Positions 43,745-53,226 of a stretch of DNA of 64,000 nucleotides are shown piece by piece. Made by a program: the position numbers and the translations under genes. Source of the stretch: Gammaproteobacteria bacterium (lineage in GTDB: Bacteria > Pseudomonadota > Gammaproteobacteria > Eutrophobiales > Eutrophobiaceae); contig WLWS01000003.1 in the NCBI GenBank assembly GCA_012103475.1, forward strand, positions 248,001 through 312,000. Direction: 5' to 3'. Position 1 is the stretch's first letter. The number at the start of each line of letters is the position of its first letter. The notes under the pieces are model-generated. The model was given only the letters and a program-made list of their open reading frames with translations, was not told the DNA's origin and made no database searches.

Positions 43745-45199
43745 TTAGCTTTCCTTCCTGAAAAGCTTGCGGAGACCATACTTAATTTCTTCAATTTCTC
43801 CTTTGAACAACAAAAAGTAGACAGCGGTGTAAGAAAGTCCTCCGACCAGAATGTCGGCTGTTAACCGGATAAGCCCTGCCTCGAGAGCTACTGCCTCGCG
43901 AAATGAATGTATAGTCAGTACCATAAGTAGAGTAGCTATACATGCTGATTTCATGCTTCCGAGATACTCGCCTAGTTTAACCTCGAGTTCATTTAAACAG
44001 ACGATGGTGATACCGAGATATAGCAAAGGGTAGATTACCAGCCAGGCTAACAGAACGTGGTGAATGGAGTATTGCGCACCTACAAAAAAACCAAACGACA
44101 ATGAAAGTGTCGATATTGTAGTAAAAATCAATATTTTTCCAGCGTGACCTCTGGCCAGAAGCACAGGACTGATTAGAATGACGCTGATACGCAACAAGTT
44201 AATGACACATAGTATTTGTAATATGGGGGTTGAAAAAGACCATTTATCAGTCATAACGAGTACGATTAGATCTTCCGCTATTAATGCTAGTCCTGCGAAC
44301 ATCGGATAGGTTATGGCGAGTAAGTACTTGTGAGTGTCCAGATAAAATTTCCTGGATGTAGGCAGGTCATCCTGCATTCTGGAAAATGCTGGGAATGCCA
44401 CTTGCGTAAAAATAGAACCTATCTTGTCGAGAGGCATAGTAGCCAACTGCATGGCCATACTGTAGTAACCGAGAATTGACTCACTTAGATAGCGTGCAAT
44501 AAAAAATGCATCAGCTTTCCCGGAAAAAAAGTTCATAATTGTTGCAAACATCAATTTATATCCAAATTCAAGGACAGAGGAGATCTCAGTCCAGTTGAAT
44601 TTTAGTCTCGGAAGCCGATCAAACTTTACAAGAAAGAGTGTCGCGTCCGCGATGCGGTTTATTACGAAGCCCCACATTAGACTCCAGACACCGTAACCGG
44701 AATAAGCCAGAATCAGAACGGTGAGCATGCCGAGAAAATTTCGTACGAGTTCTACGATAGAACGATAGCGAAAGTCCATTTCTCTCATACATCTACTAAA
44801 CGGGACAGTTCTGATAACTGTAAGGATCAAACCGAGTCCACCTAGACGTAGCATATCCGTTAATATGTCGACCTCGTAATATTCGGCAATATAGGGCGCA
44901 AGTTGATAAAGCAGGGCGTAAGTCAGGATGCCGAGGAGCATGCTAAAAACAAATATTCCGTCTTCCGTCTCGACACTGACCTGCTTTTTTTGAATAAGCC
45001 CCTGACCGAGGCCTACCTCAGCGATGACCATAAGTAGGCCCGTGAAGAGACCTGATAGAGCGACAATGCCATAATCAGCAGGAGAGAGTATTCGCACTAC
45101 AAGAATGGTGGATACCCAGGAGAAAGTTTGCACGAAAAACTTGGTCAGGCTTTGCCATGCAAAACCTGACAAAATTCGTTCTTGCATATTATCAAGCAT
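43745..45199 (-). CDS. Polysaccharide flippase (MOP superfamily, WzxC-like)
   Basis: This 484-residue protein has about 12-14 hydrophobic helices and the usual opening of WzxC-like exporters: GFAWQSLTKFFVQTFSWVSTILVVRILSPADYG, followed by GLGQGLIQKK. It would flip lipid-linked repeat units across the inner membrane. It lies on the minus strand, divergent from the acyltransferase 3 gene, with 253 bp between. Only one such flippase is seen in the locus. Confidence 0.92.
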   Translation of the reverse strand: MLDNMQERILSGFAWQSLTKFFVQTFSWVSTILVVRILSPADYGIVALSGLFTGLLMVIAEVGLGQGLIQKKQVSVETEDGIFVFSMLLGILTYALLYQLAPYIAEYYEVDILTDMLRLGGLGLILTVIRTVPFSRCMREMDFRYRSIVELVRNFLGMLTVLILAYSGYGVWSLMWGFVINRIADATLFLVKFDRLPRLKFNWTEISSVLEFGYKLMFATIMNFFSGKADAFFIARYLSESILGYYSMAMQLATMPLDKIGSIFTQVAFPAFSRMQDDLPTSRKFYLDTHKYLLAITYPMFAGLALIAEDLIVLVMTDKWSFSTPILQILCVINLLRISVILISPVLLARGHAGKILIFTTISTLSLSFGFFVGAQYSIHHVLLAWLVIYPLLYLGITIVCLNELEVKLGEYLGSMKSACIATLLMVLTIHSFREAVALEAGLIRLTADILVGGLSYTAVYFLLFKGEIEEIKYGLRKLFRKES

Positions 45200-45281
45200 A
45201 AGTATTGATTTTTTCAGCAGTGATGGTTGATGACTCTGAGTGCAGAAAAATTGTTTGCGACCAGCCTAAACGAAGAGGCAT

Positions 45282-45310
45282 GGTTATACATCAAATTGAT
45301 GAAAATAACC
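45282..45310. promoter_or_regulatory. Nested inverted repeat in the divergent flippase/acyltransferase gap
   Basis: CATCAA-A-TTGATG forms a perfect core, flanked by GGTTAT and ATAACC arms with a one-versus-three-base bulge. It lies between two divergent starts, where one regulator could act on both. Function inferred from position. Confidence 0.35.
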
Positions 45311-45452
45311 ACGCTTATGCAGTATATTACCTGTTGTAAGAAGCGCAAATACTAAATGTGTCTTCGTTAGACTAAAATACCTTATTTAAATCAAACCGGA
45401 ATATATATTCTCTAAAACAAGTCTTGACCATTTGAAGTATAAATAAAATATT

Positions 45453-46592
45453 ATGACCGCGAATATAACAACCAAGGCTCATTTTGGGGCGCTGGAGTCG
45501 TTAAGGGGCGTAGCTGCGCTGTGTGTAGTTTTCTACCATCTTGACTGGGTTAATTCTCTTACCCAATTGAATTTTTTTAGAAATTCTTACCTTATGGTCG
45601 ATTTCTTTTTTGTATTGTCAGGGTTTGTCATTTATCACAGTTACCAGGGTAAAATCCTATCGGGCAAGGCAGCAGTGAAATTCATATTTCTTAGAATTGG
45701 CAGGCTGTACCCACTGCATTTATTTACATTGCTCGCATTTTTAGGTATCGAATTATCGAAATATTTTGTTGAGCTACAGTTTGACTTGAAAGCAAATACG
45801 CCAGCTTTCACAGTAAATAACATCTACAGTTTCAGCACCAATTTTTTTATGATTCATGCATGGAACCTGCAGGACAGACCTACCTGGAATGGGCCAAGCT
45901 GGAGTATCAGCGCAGAATTTTTTGCTTATATTACTTTTGCGATAACATCATTTTTCTTGAGAAGTAAACGACCTTACTGGATAGTATTTTCCATATTCCT
46001 CTTTTCTAGTTGTTTCACTTATTTGTTTTATAACTATGATAGTTTGGATATTTTTGCGAAAGGCAGTTTGCTCAGATGTGTAGGGGGATTCTACCTGGGA
46101 GTGTGTACATATCATATTTACGATTTCATTAAGAACAACTTGAATTATGAAAATAAAATCGCGATTCTGAATTATGTTTTTCTATCGGTTTCCGTTTTAA
46201 TTGTAATACTCCTGTCAACAACATCTCATGGGCAGACTGATTTTTTTCAACCCGGTTTGTTCGCAATTCTTGTTCTCGCCGTTTCCTTGTGTCCATCTTC
46301 TTACGGTGTAAATCGATTGCTGAACAGTACGCCTCTCAGGTGGTTGGGGAGAATCAGTTATTCTGTGTATATGGTACACCAGTTAGTATTGTGGATTTCT
46401 ACACAGACTCTTAGAGTCGCAATGGATACGCCAATAAAAAAGGGACTTTTGAATCCTGAACCCTGGATTGGCAATTTATTTGTCATCGTCTCGGTTGCAA
46501 TTATTTTGCTACTCTCACATCTGACATTTATCTACATTGAAGATACATTCAGGAAAAAATCCAGAGTAATATCCGACAGAATCTTCAATTAA
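45453..46592 (+). CDS. Acyltransferase family 3 membrane protein
   Basis: The 379-residue protein has about ten helices and the family-3 N-terminal signature FGALESLRGVAALCVVFYH with the conserved arginine and histidine, then GPSWSISAEFFAYI and a C-terminal RWLGRISYSVYMVHQL. These enzymes O-acylate (often acetylate) surface glycans. It overlaps the next gene by one base (TAATGA), so it is co-translated with the polymerase/ligase. With the MBOAT pair this gives two separate O-acylation routes in the locus. Confidence 0.92.
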   Translation: MTANITTKAHFGALESLRGVAALCVVFYHLDWVNSLTQLNFFRNSYLMVDFFFVLSGFVIYHSYQGKILSGKAAVKFIFLRIGRLYPLHLFTLLAFLGIELSKYFVELQFDLKANTPAFTVNNIYSFSTNFFMIHAWNLQDRPTWNGPSWSISAEFFAYITFAITSFFLRSKRPYWIVFSIFLFSSCFTYLFYNYDSLDIFAKGSLLRCVGGFYLGVCTYHIYDFIKNNLNYENKIAILNYVFLSVSVLIVILLSTTSHGQTDFFQPGLFAILVLAVSLCPSSYGVNRLLNSTPLRWLGRISYSVYMVHQLVLWISTQTLRVAMDTPIKKGLLNPEPWIGNLFVIVSVAIILLLSHLTFIYIEDTFRKKSRVISDRIFN

Positions 46593-47869
46593 TGAAGGCA
46601 TCAACAAACACGCCTGTAGAAAATATAAGGCCCGGCAGAGTAAAAAAGTCATCTGCCAAGAAGAAGAGTAATGGCGCGTATTGGCTACTGATAATATACT
46701 TTTTTATTGAGTATATAAGACCGCAGGATTATTTCGGTGTTCTTGGTGTAATAAAGCCCGCAATGCTGATCAGTATTATGCTGATGTTGGTCTGGATTGC
46801 CGGCGGTGACAGATCGGCAATGAAAGAAACGCCGGTTTCCATGTTTATTGTGTTTATTATACTAGCCTTTATTTCCCTTGCTTTTGTGGTCAACCATTAC
46901 TTTGCATTTAATATCGCTAAAACGATGGTTTTTTATCTGACCGCAGGTGTGCTTCCCCTGATTGCTATTCTAGATACTGAAGACAGGTACAGCAGGTTCA
47001 TTGGAACCTGGATATTCATGCATCTTTTTGTGTCAATACTGGGAATGATTGGGGGGGGCAAGGGACCAGGCAGTTTTTTAGGAGATGAAAATGATCTTGC
47101 GCTGGCTCTGAATATGGCTTTGCCTTACGCCTGGTTATTGAGCCAGTCTTCTTTAGTAAGTAAAAAGAAAACACTTTTTTACTATGGTATTACTCTGGTG
47201 ATTATACTCGGAATTGTGGCGACTTTTTCCCGCGGTGGTTTTCTGGGCCTGATAAGCGTGATAGGCGGAGTAATAATTTTGTCCAGAAATAAATTTCGAA
47301 ATATTATCATTCTGAGTATTTTGATTGGACTTGTGAGTCTGAGTTTGCCGGATGCTTATGTGGACGATATGCAGACTATTACTGATACCGGTGACAAAAC
47401 TCGAAATGATCGAATTCATTCATGGAAAATTGGCTGGGTAATGTTTCTGGATAATCCAGTGCTCGGAGTCGGTACCGGAAACTACCCCTGGCAGGTAAGC
47501 AATTATGAGTTGAAAGATGACAGTATTGATCCTTCTTCAATAAGACTACATGGAGGAAGGGCTGCTCACTCCCTGTACTTTACCCTTATACCCGAATACG
47601 GACTCGCAGGCACGATTGTATATTTCATAATTATCATTTCAATGTGCCTGAGGTTGTTTCACATTATCAAAATCGCGAAGACTGCAGGGCCTAAGGCCGA
47701 GGACAAGATTGATTTTGAGCTGATGGCAAAAGCGTTACTGGTTTCCCTTGCCGCATTTCTGGTAACAGGAGCCTTTCTTTCGGTGCTCTATTACCCTCAC
47801 TTGTGGTATCTCATTGGCTTCGTAGTTGCACTGGATAAAATTGCGGCTAAAAAATATGCGAACACTTGA
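46592..47869 (+). CDS. O-antigen ligase/polymerase family protein (Wzy_C, XrtA-associated type)
   Basis: The 425-residue polytopic protein has about eleven helices and the Wzy_C-type periplasmic loop DNPVLGVGTGNYPWQ followed by GGRAAHSLYFTLIPEYGLAG. FIEYIRPQDYFGVLGVIKPAM and GDENDLALALNMALPYAW resemble the putative O-glycosylation ligases of exosortase A loci (TIGR03097-like). It could polymerise repeat units or link glycan to protein; sequence alone does not decide. The glycosyltransferase gene follows after 34 bp. Confidence 0.87.
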   Translation: MKASTNTPVENIRPGRVKKSSAKKKSNGAYWLLIIYFFIEYIRPQDYFGVLGVIKPAMLISIMLMLVWIAGGDRSAMKETPVSMFIVFIILAFISLAFVVNHYFAFNIAKTMVFYLTAGVLPLIAILDTEDRYSRFIGTWIFMHLFVSILGMIGGGKGPGSFLGDENDLALALNMALPYAWLLSQSSLVSKKKTLFYYGITLVIILGIVATFSRGGFLGLISVIGGVIILSRNKFRNIIILSILIGLVSLSLPDAYVDDMQTITDTGDKTRNDRIHSWKIGWVMFLDNPVLGVGTGNYPWQVSNYELKDDSIDPSSIRLHGGRAAHSLYFTLIPEYGLAGTIVYFIIIISMCLRLFHIIKIAKTAGPKAEDKIDFELMAKALLVSLAAFLVTGAFLSVLYYPHLWYLIGFVVALDKIAAKKYANT

Positions 47870-47903
47870 ACGCAAAGGTATCCACTGGTAATAGGGGATT
47901 AGA

Positions 47904-49076
47904 TTGAAAATGAACGAAAATGGAATACCAGTAGTCAAACCGGGCATGCTAATACTCGTGCCGGGCCCGAATTATTACATCGAGCACAGTTTCAAAAATA
48001 GATTGCTGGCACTTTCAAAGGACTTTGAAGGACTTCTCTTCACTACCGGTAGTACTCATCAGACTGTTCAATATGGGGATTTCCATGTACATGTAGTAAA
48101 TAATAATTATAAATTAGGAATTGTACGCTTCTTGAATTTCTGCACACGTTCGATTTTATACATTACAAAACTTCGTCTCCAGGATAGAAGAATAGATCTG
48201 ATAGTCACATACGATCCGTTGAAAACGGGGCTTGTAGGTGTATTTGCAAAATATATATTGAAAGCAAAATTAGCACCTGAAGTGAATGGAGACTACACCA
48301 ACTGGACCAACTACCAGGATGTGGCAAATCAAAAACTGCGAACCTTAAAAAGGGAGATCTACATCGCTATAGAACGTTATGTTCTGGGCAGGGCAGATGG
48401 AATAAAAACTACTCACATGTCACAGCTTGAATTTTTTGATTCATTGATTTTGGATAAATCCCTGTTGGCAAGTTTTAATTACTGTAACGTCGAATCTTTC
48501 ACCGACCTTGGTGAGGAGAAAACGGTCCTTCTGGTTGGTTACCCGCTATATGTCAAAGGTGTTGATGTACTCATTGAGGCTTTCAAAAAGCTAGCGTCCT
48601 CTCATCCGGATTGGCGACTTAAAATTATGGGCTGGTATCCGGACATGGGCCCACTGGAAAAACTGATAGGAAGCCACCCGCAGATATTTCATCATCCTCC
48701 AGTAAGCAGAGAGAAAGTTCCGGAACACATCGGTAAATGTGGCATCTTTGTTTTACCTTCTCGTACTGAGGGCGTTCCGAGAGTGTTAATGGAAGCTATG
48801 GCGGCGGGTAAACCGCGAATAGGAACAAAAGTCGGAGGAATTCCTCAACTTATCGAGCACGATGTGGATGGATTTCTAGTCCCGTCCGAAAATACTGAAG
48901 AATTGTCAAAGTACCTCGATAACTTGATGAGTGATGCCGGTTTACGACATCGTCTGGGTAAAGCTGGTGCAAAGAGAGCACTACGAGATTTCTCCATCGA
49001 CGCGTATTATGAAAAGGTGAAAGCCTTCTATTTTTCAGTTTTGGATGCGAAGGAAAAGAATCAATTATCGAAATAA
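47904..49076 (+). CDS. Glycosyltransferase family 4
   Basis: A TTG at 47904 has GGGG seven bases upstream; an ATG lies two codons later. The 390-residue GT-B enzyme has VLLVGYPLYVKGVDVLI, IMGWYPDMGPLE and the E-x7-E segment LPSRTEGVPRVLMEAMAAGK. RFLNFCTRSILYITKLRLQ in the acceptor domain is unusual and gives no specificity. It converges on the next gene with a 10-bp gap. Confidence 0.9.
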   Translation: MKMNENGIPVVKPGMLILVPGPNYYIEHSFKNRLLALSKDFEGLLFTTGSTHQTVQYGDFHVHVVNNNYKLGIVRFLNFCTRSILYITKLRLQDRRIDLIVTYDPLKTGLVGVFAKYILKAKLAPEVNGDYTNWTNYQDVANQKLRTLKREIYIAIERYVLGRADGIKTTHMSQLEFFDSLILDKSLLASFNYCNVESFTDLGEEKTVLLVGYPLYVKGVDVLIEAFKKLASSHPDWRLKIMGWYPDMGPLEKLIGSHPQIFHHPPVSREKVPEHIGKCGIFVLPSRTEGVPRVLMEAMAAGKPRIGTKVGGIPQLIEHDVDGFLVPSENTEELSKYLDNLMSDAGLRHRLGKAGAKRALRDFSIDAYYEKVKAFYFSVLDAKEKNQLSK

Positions 49077-49086
49077 GGCAAAGAAA

Positions 49087-50424
49087 TTACAGAGATTTAA
49101 TCAACTCGATGTACACATCATTTTGATGATCGCGACTGTAATTGTTAATAACAGGGTTTATATTGTCTGTGGCTTTTTCACTGTCAAAATGTTTGATATA
49201 CATATTGAGTAAGACATTGTCGATATTATCTGTATTGACATCCACTATGACACCACTCTGAGATTCCCTGATGAGGGTAGCGGAATCACTATCGTGTTCT
49301 GTTAAAACCAGACTTTTTTTCCCTGACCCGATATATTCGAAAGTTTTAGCTGGAATTTGTAGTGGTTGTCCCTGCGAAAAATTAATTAGAATATCAGATT
49401 CACCAATTTTCTCATGAATTGCTTCGGCGGATACAGGCGGGTGGATCTTGACTTGCTTACTCAATCCGTTTTCATCAATCCATTGCTTTATGTCTATTGA
49501 ATTCCAGTAATCGCACTTACCATAAAAAACAAACTGTATTTTATTGGGGTCGATTTTTTTATCGTTCAGCAATCTTTTTAAGCTTTCGAATAAAGGGAAA
49601 GGGTTTCGGTTATAGTAAAGCATACCTGCATATAAAAAAGTCATAACCGGACTTGAATCATTGCTTTGTTTTGGAGGTGAGGCTATATCAAAACCATTGT
49701 AAACCGTATGTAACTTGTTTTCGAAATTTGAGTGCCTCCCGGTTATTTCTTTAACAACACCAGGTGAAGTAGTAACAACAGAATCTGCTGAATTTAGCCA
49801 CTGCTTTTCCTGATAGAGTTCAATACTTTTTCTTATAGAGCTTTTAACTCCGGGTTCAAGAAAATTTTTATCCGGGTAAATTAAATCGAGGACAGGTAAG
49901 GGGTCTCTAAGATCGATAACCCACTTTGTACCAAAAATTTTATTCATCAACCATCCGACGTTATTCACGATCATTGGTGGGCCGGAAGTTATAATAAGGT
50001 CAATATTATTTCGAAACTTATGATTAACAACGACAGCGAAAACCATGAGTAGCCACAAGCTGAGAGATTCATTGATCGCCAGAATTGAAAAAATAATACG
50101 TTTAATCCGTTCAAGAAATGATTCCTGAGTGGCTGACTTGCTGTCGGTCTCTATTTGTCCGGAATTTTTTTGAATACGGGATCTTATTTTGCCCACAAAG
50201 TGAGCAAACATTTTTAGCAGATCCGGTGGTACCGGTACATATGTCACAGTGATATCGGCTACTTTCTTCTTGAGACTGGCTTCATTATCAGTTTTTGCTG
50301 CAACGACAAAGACATTTTGCCCGGATTCTTTGAGTTTGAGCGCGAGTTCGGAAGGTCGCTTTGCTCCTACAGTAGAACCAGGATAAAAGTGGTAGCTAAC
50401 AATGAGAATGTTTTTAATCTTCAT
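49087..50424 (-). CDS. Glycosyltransferase family 4-like protein
   Basis: The 445-residue protein has the WcaI/GT4-like opening ILIVSYHFYPGSTVGAKRPSELA, the segment VIDLRDPLPVLDLIYPD and a donor domain with FLYAGMLYYNRNPFPLF and KTFEYIGSGKKSLVLTEHD. It is of the type often found in capsule and O-antigen clusters. The linkage is not predictable. A deacetylase gene lies 20 bp upstream on the same strand. Confidence 0.88.
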   Translation of the reverse strand: MKIKNILIVSYHFYPGSTVGAKRPSELALKLKESGQNVFVVAAKTDNEASLKKKVADITVTYVPVPPDLLKMFAHFVGKIRSRIQKNSGQIETDSKSATQESFLERIKRIIFSILAINESLSLWLLMVFAVVVNHKFRNNIDLIITSGPPMIVNNVGWLMNKIFGTKWVIDLRDPLPVLDLIYPDKNFLEPGVKSSIRKSIELYQEKQWLNSADSVVTTSPGVVKEITGRHSNFENKLHTVYNGFDIASPPKQSNDSSPVMTFLYAGMLYYNRNPFPLFESLKRLLNDKKIDPNKIQFVFYGKCDYWNSIDIKQWIDENGLSKQVKIHPPVSAEAIHEKIGESDILINFSQGQPLQIPAKTFEYIGSGKKSLVLTEHDSDSATLIRESQSGVIVDVNTDNIDNVLLNMYIKHFDSEKATDNINPVINNYSRDHQNDVYIELIKSL

Positions 50425-50444
50425 GAAGTCAAAGTTGCGTATTG

Positions 50445-51473
50445 CTATAGATATGGAAAAGCCAGAGAAGAGGAATAGACGTACTTGTCGTGGCTTGGCT
50501 CAATATGCAGTCTTCTTAGTTCATACGGTAAGAGTTTTGACAGAGGGTTCGTTCCTTTTATCAAAGAGACACAAATCTTGTATCCACATTGTTTCGCCAT
50601 GTTAGCAACATGTTCGTTGAAATCTGACACTTGACCGTTGGGATAAGCTAGCGCTTTGATACTTTGGTCGATATTTCTTTCGATTATATTTTTTGACTCC
50701 TCAAGTTCATATCTCAATTGGACATCATCCAATGAGGATAATATCGGGTGAGTAACACTATGTGAGCCAAATTCGATTCCATGTTCATGCATTTCCTTAC
50801 ATTGAGCCCAATTCAGGGGTTTACTCAGGTTTTTTATTGATTCATCTTCAGATGAATAGCCATGCGCATATCGTTGCTCTATCTCTTCAAGTGCTGAAAG
50901 CCTGGTTTCATTTGAAACAGATTTCATTTTTTTAACGCAATCGCGATAGATTGTATTTTTATTCTGAAGTGGGTCATTCGGGTTGGATTTGAAATTAATA
51001 GCACCGATTTCAAATAGCTCGGACTTATTGGACTGCACAAGATATGAAAGCCAGTCGTACCAGAAAGGCATGTTCTTACCAATATAACCTGCTGTCAGGA
51101 ATATGGTTGCTGGTATACCCAGCTCTTTTAATACAGGGAAAGCGTTGTAATAATTATCATCATAACCATCATCGAAGGTTACAATAATCGGATTGTCTGG
51201 TAATTCGTTACTACCCTCAAGATAGTCAGCAAAGTACTTGAATGTTATCGGCTGATAATTGTCTCTGATAAAATTCATTTGCCATCGAAATTCACTTTCA
51301 GTCGCGTCTATCAGGCTTTGATCAAATGGGAATTTGTCTACATCTGTTATCTCCAGAATACGATGATAGTTCAAAACAGGGATCTCACGAAAATAATTTG
51401 AGCGAATGCTACGAACAAGCCTGCTAATGCCAGAATAATGCAGTAATCGGGAATTTATCTGTTTTTTTCGCAT
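50445..51473 (-). CDS. Polysaccharide deacetylase family protein
   Basis: The 342-residue product has PVLNYHRILE, the NodB motif IIVTFDDGYDDNYYNAFPVL, GIPATIFLTAGYIG and metal histidines in EFGSHSVTHPILSSL, then ALAYPNGQVSDF. There is no signal peptide. It is the third deacetylase in the locus and is of the same sub-type as the one at 31970, with a similar insertion before the SHSxxH motif. It pairs with the GT4 gene downstream and diverges from xrtA. Confidence 0.9.
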   Translation of the reverse strand: MRKKQINSRLLHYSGISRLVRSIRSNYFREIPVLNYHRILEITDVDKFPFDQSLIDATESEFRWQMNFIRDNYQPITFKYFADYLEGSNELPDNPIIVTFDDGYDDNYYNAFPVLKELGIPATIFLTAGYIGKNMPFWYDWLSYLVQSNKSELFEIGAINFKSNPNDPLQNKNTIYRDCVKKMKSVSNETRLSALEEIEQRYAHGYSSEDESIKNLSKPLNWAQCKEMHEHGIEFGSHSVTHPILSSLDDVQLRYELEESKNIIERNIDQSIKALAYPNGQVSDFNEHVANMAKQCGYKICVSLIKGTNPLSKLLPYELRRLHIEPSHDKYVYSSSLAFPYL

Positions 51474-51515
51474 TCAATTTATCTATTAGTTTCTGCCGAT
51501 TCAGAGAAATAATAA

Positions 51516-51545
51516 TTCACTTTCATTTAAAATAGACGGTATAGT
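51516..51545 (+). promoter_or_regulatory. Candidate sigma-70 promoter for xrtA
   Basis: TTCACT (four of six), an 18-bp spacer and TATAGT (five of six) lie 58 bases before the xrtA frame. A sequence TCCCATCAA...GGAAG just downstream recurs near wecB. Confidence 0.35.
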
Positions 51546-51602
51546 AAACTGTCCCATCAAGCGAAGGAAGAGTTTACGGCGATATATGGCAATTTCTAAT
51601 CA

Positions 51603-53150
51603 TTGATTGTGAAACACTTTTTTGTTAACCCTTTTCTTCAAATAATATTTCTGGCATTGGTCGCTCTTGGACTTTTTTTGCCAACAACACTTAGTTTTTT
51701 TTACATCTGGACTAGTAAGGAAAACCTGACTTATTCACACGGTTTACTGTTACTGGCTGTCTGTATTTACCTGATATATTTGCAATGGAACGATAATAAA
51801 AAATCGGTTGAAACACGATATAGTGTGTTTGGAGTTGCCGGGACCTTGTTGATGTCTCTGTTATGGTTTCTCGTGACACTTGGCAATGTGCAAATCGGCC
51901 AACAATTCTTTTTGATTTTTGTGATTATTTTTATTTTTATCGCGATATTGGGAATAAAGCAGGCGAAATTATTCTTGTACCCACTTTTTATATTGATCTT
52001 TGCAATGCCTGTGTGGGATTTTTTAAATATTTATCTGCGGACTATATCCACAAAGGCAGTTGGCATCATGCTGGGATATACCGATATAGTTTCCTTTGTT
52101 GAAGGTTTTACGATATTCATCCCGTCCGGCACTTTTCTGGTCGATAATGGATGTGCAGGGACAGGCCAGTTTATTACAGCCCTCTCGATTGCCTACATCT
52201 TTGTGTTTATGCAAGCAATGCAGTGGTGGTTGCGATTAAGCCTGATCGTGCTTGCTGTTATCACTGGTCTGGTTTCGAACTTTGTCCGGATATTCGTAAT
52301 TATAGTTAGTGGTCATTTGACAAATATGGAGCATTATTTCGTTACGGTTGAGCACGTTTCGCTTGGATGGGTAGTGTTTGCGATTGGTATAATGCTCTAC
52401 CTTTTTATAGCCAGTAAACTAGCAGTCCGTTTTGCATTGAAAGCTGTAGAGTCAGAGACCGATAACGAAGACGCAAGACAGGAGGGGGATGATGTGAGTC
52501 AAATAATGAATCATCGAATCCGACTGACCGTCGTCAGCGTTTTTCTGATATTAGCATCACTGTCTGCTGGACCAGCCCTGGCCTATTACTATCAACTGGA
52601 GAATGCCAGCGCTCTAGAGAGGATCGAATCAGTTATTCCAGAATTTGAGGAGTGGAAGTTAATTGATACCGATGTTCCAGGTACGAAGCTAGAGCCTGAT
52701 TTTAGAGGAGCTGATAGACACATGTATTCCTCCTATGAAGATGTTGATGGACACATCGTAGAGGTTAATTTTTATGAGTATTTCATTCAACATCAGGGTA
52801 AGGAAGCTGTTAATGACTTAAACGAGGTTTTCCTGGAGGAACAATGGAAGCTTCAATCCAGAATGAAGTACTCTCCGTCCACGGGTCCCGATGACTTTGA
52901 GCTCAACTTGTCAAAGATTGTGTCGAGATATGGTCAGGAGAAAATTGTCTGGCAGTGGTATGAAATCAACAATACATGGACTGCCAGCGATATTGCAGCA
53001 AAATTGCTCAATATCAGGGGTATATTGTTCCACTCCCCTAAAGTCCGTGTCATAATTGTATCAGCAAACGTCAATCAATCAGAAGACGCGACAAATGCCT
53101 TATTGACTGAGTTTGTTTCAAGAATGTCACATGGTCTTAACAGCTATTGA
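51603..53150 (+). CDS. xrtA: Exosortase A fused to an EpsI domain
   Basis: Exosortase A is the transpeptidase-like membrane enzyme that processes PEP-CTERM proteins. Residues 1 to about 285 form eight helices and hold the catalytic cysteine in DNGCAGTGQF (about residue 184), the arginine in NFVRIFVII and the histidine in EHVSLGW, the known exosortase triad. After a short acidic linker (ESETDNEDARQEGDD) a further helix and the periplasmic EpsI domain follow (EFEEWKLIDTD, then VNFYEYF). The start is TTG 51603 or GTG 51609. No PEP-CTERM substrate is encoded in the window, so it must act on proteins encoded elsewhere. Confidence 0.94.
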   Translation: MIVKHFFVNPFLQIIFLALVALGLFLPTTLSFFYIWTSKENLTYSHGLLLLAVCIYLIYLQWNDNKKSVETRYSVFGVAGTLLMSLLWFLVTLGNVQIGQQFFLIFVIIFIFIAILGIKQAKLFLYPLFILIFAMPVWDFLNIYLRTISTKAVGIMLGYTDIVSFVEGFTIFIPSGTFLVDNGCAGTGQFITALSIAYIFVFMQAMQWWLRLSLIVLAVITGLVSNFVRIFVIIVSGHLTNMEHYFVTVEHVSLGWVVFAIGIMLYLFIASKLAVRFALKAVESETDNEDARQEGDDVSQIMNHRIRLTVVSVFLILASLSAGPALAYYYQLENASALERIESVIPEFEEWKLIDTDVPGTKLEPDFRGADRHMYSSYEDVDGHIVEVNFYEYFIQHQGKEAVNDLNEVFLEEQWKLQSRMKYSPSTGPDDFELNLSKIVSRYGQEKIVWQWYEINNTWTASDIAAKLLNIRGILFHSPKVRVIIVSANVNQSEDATNALLTEFVSRMSHGLNSY

Positions 53151-53226
53151 CCATTGCTGAAGCCTCCGATGCCACGATATTACCCTCTGTTCAGATTCCT
53201 GGCTTTTTAATAAGTAACATCAATTA

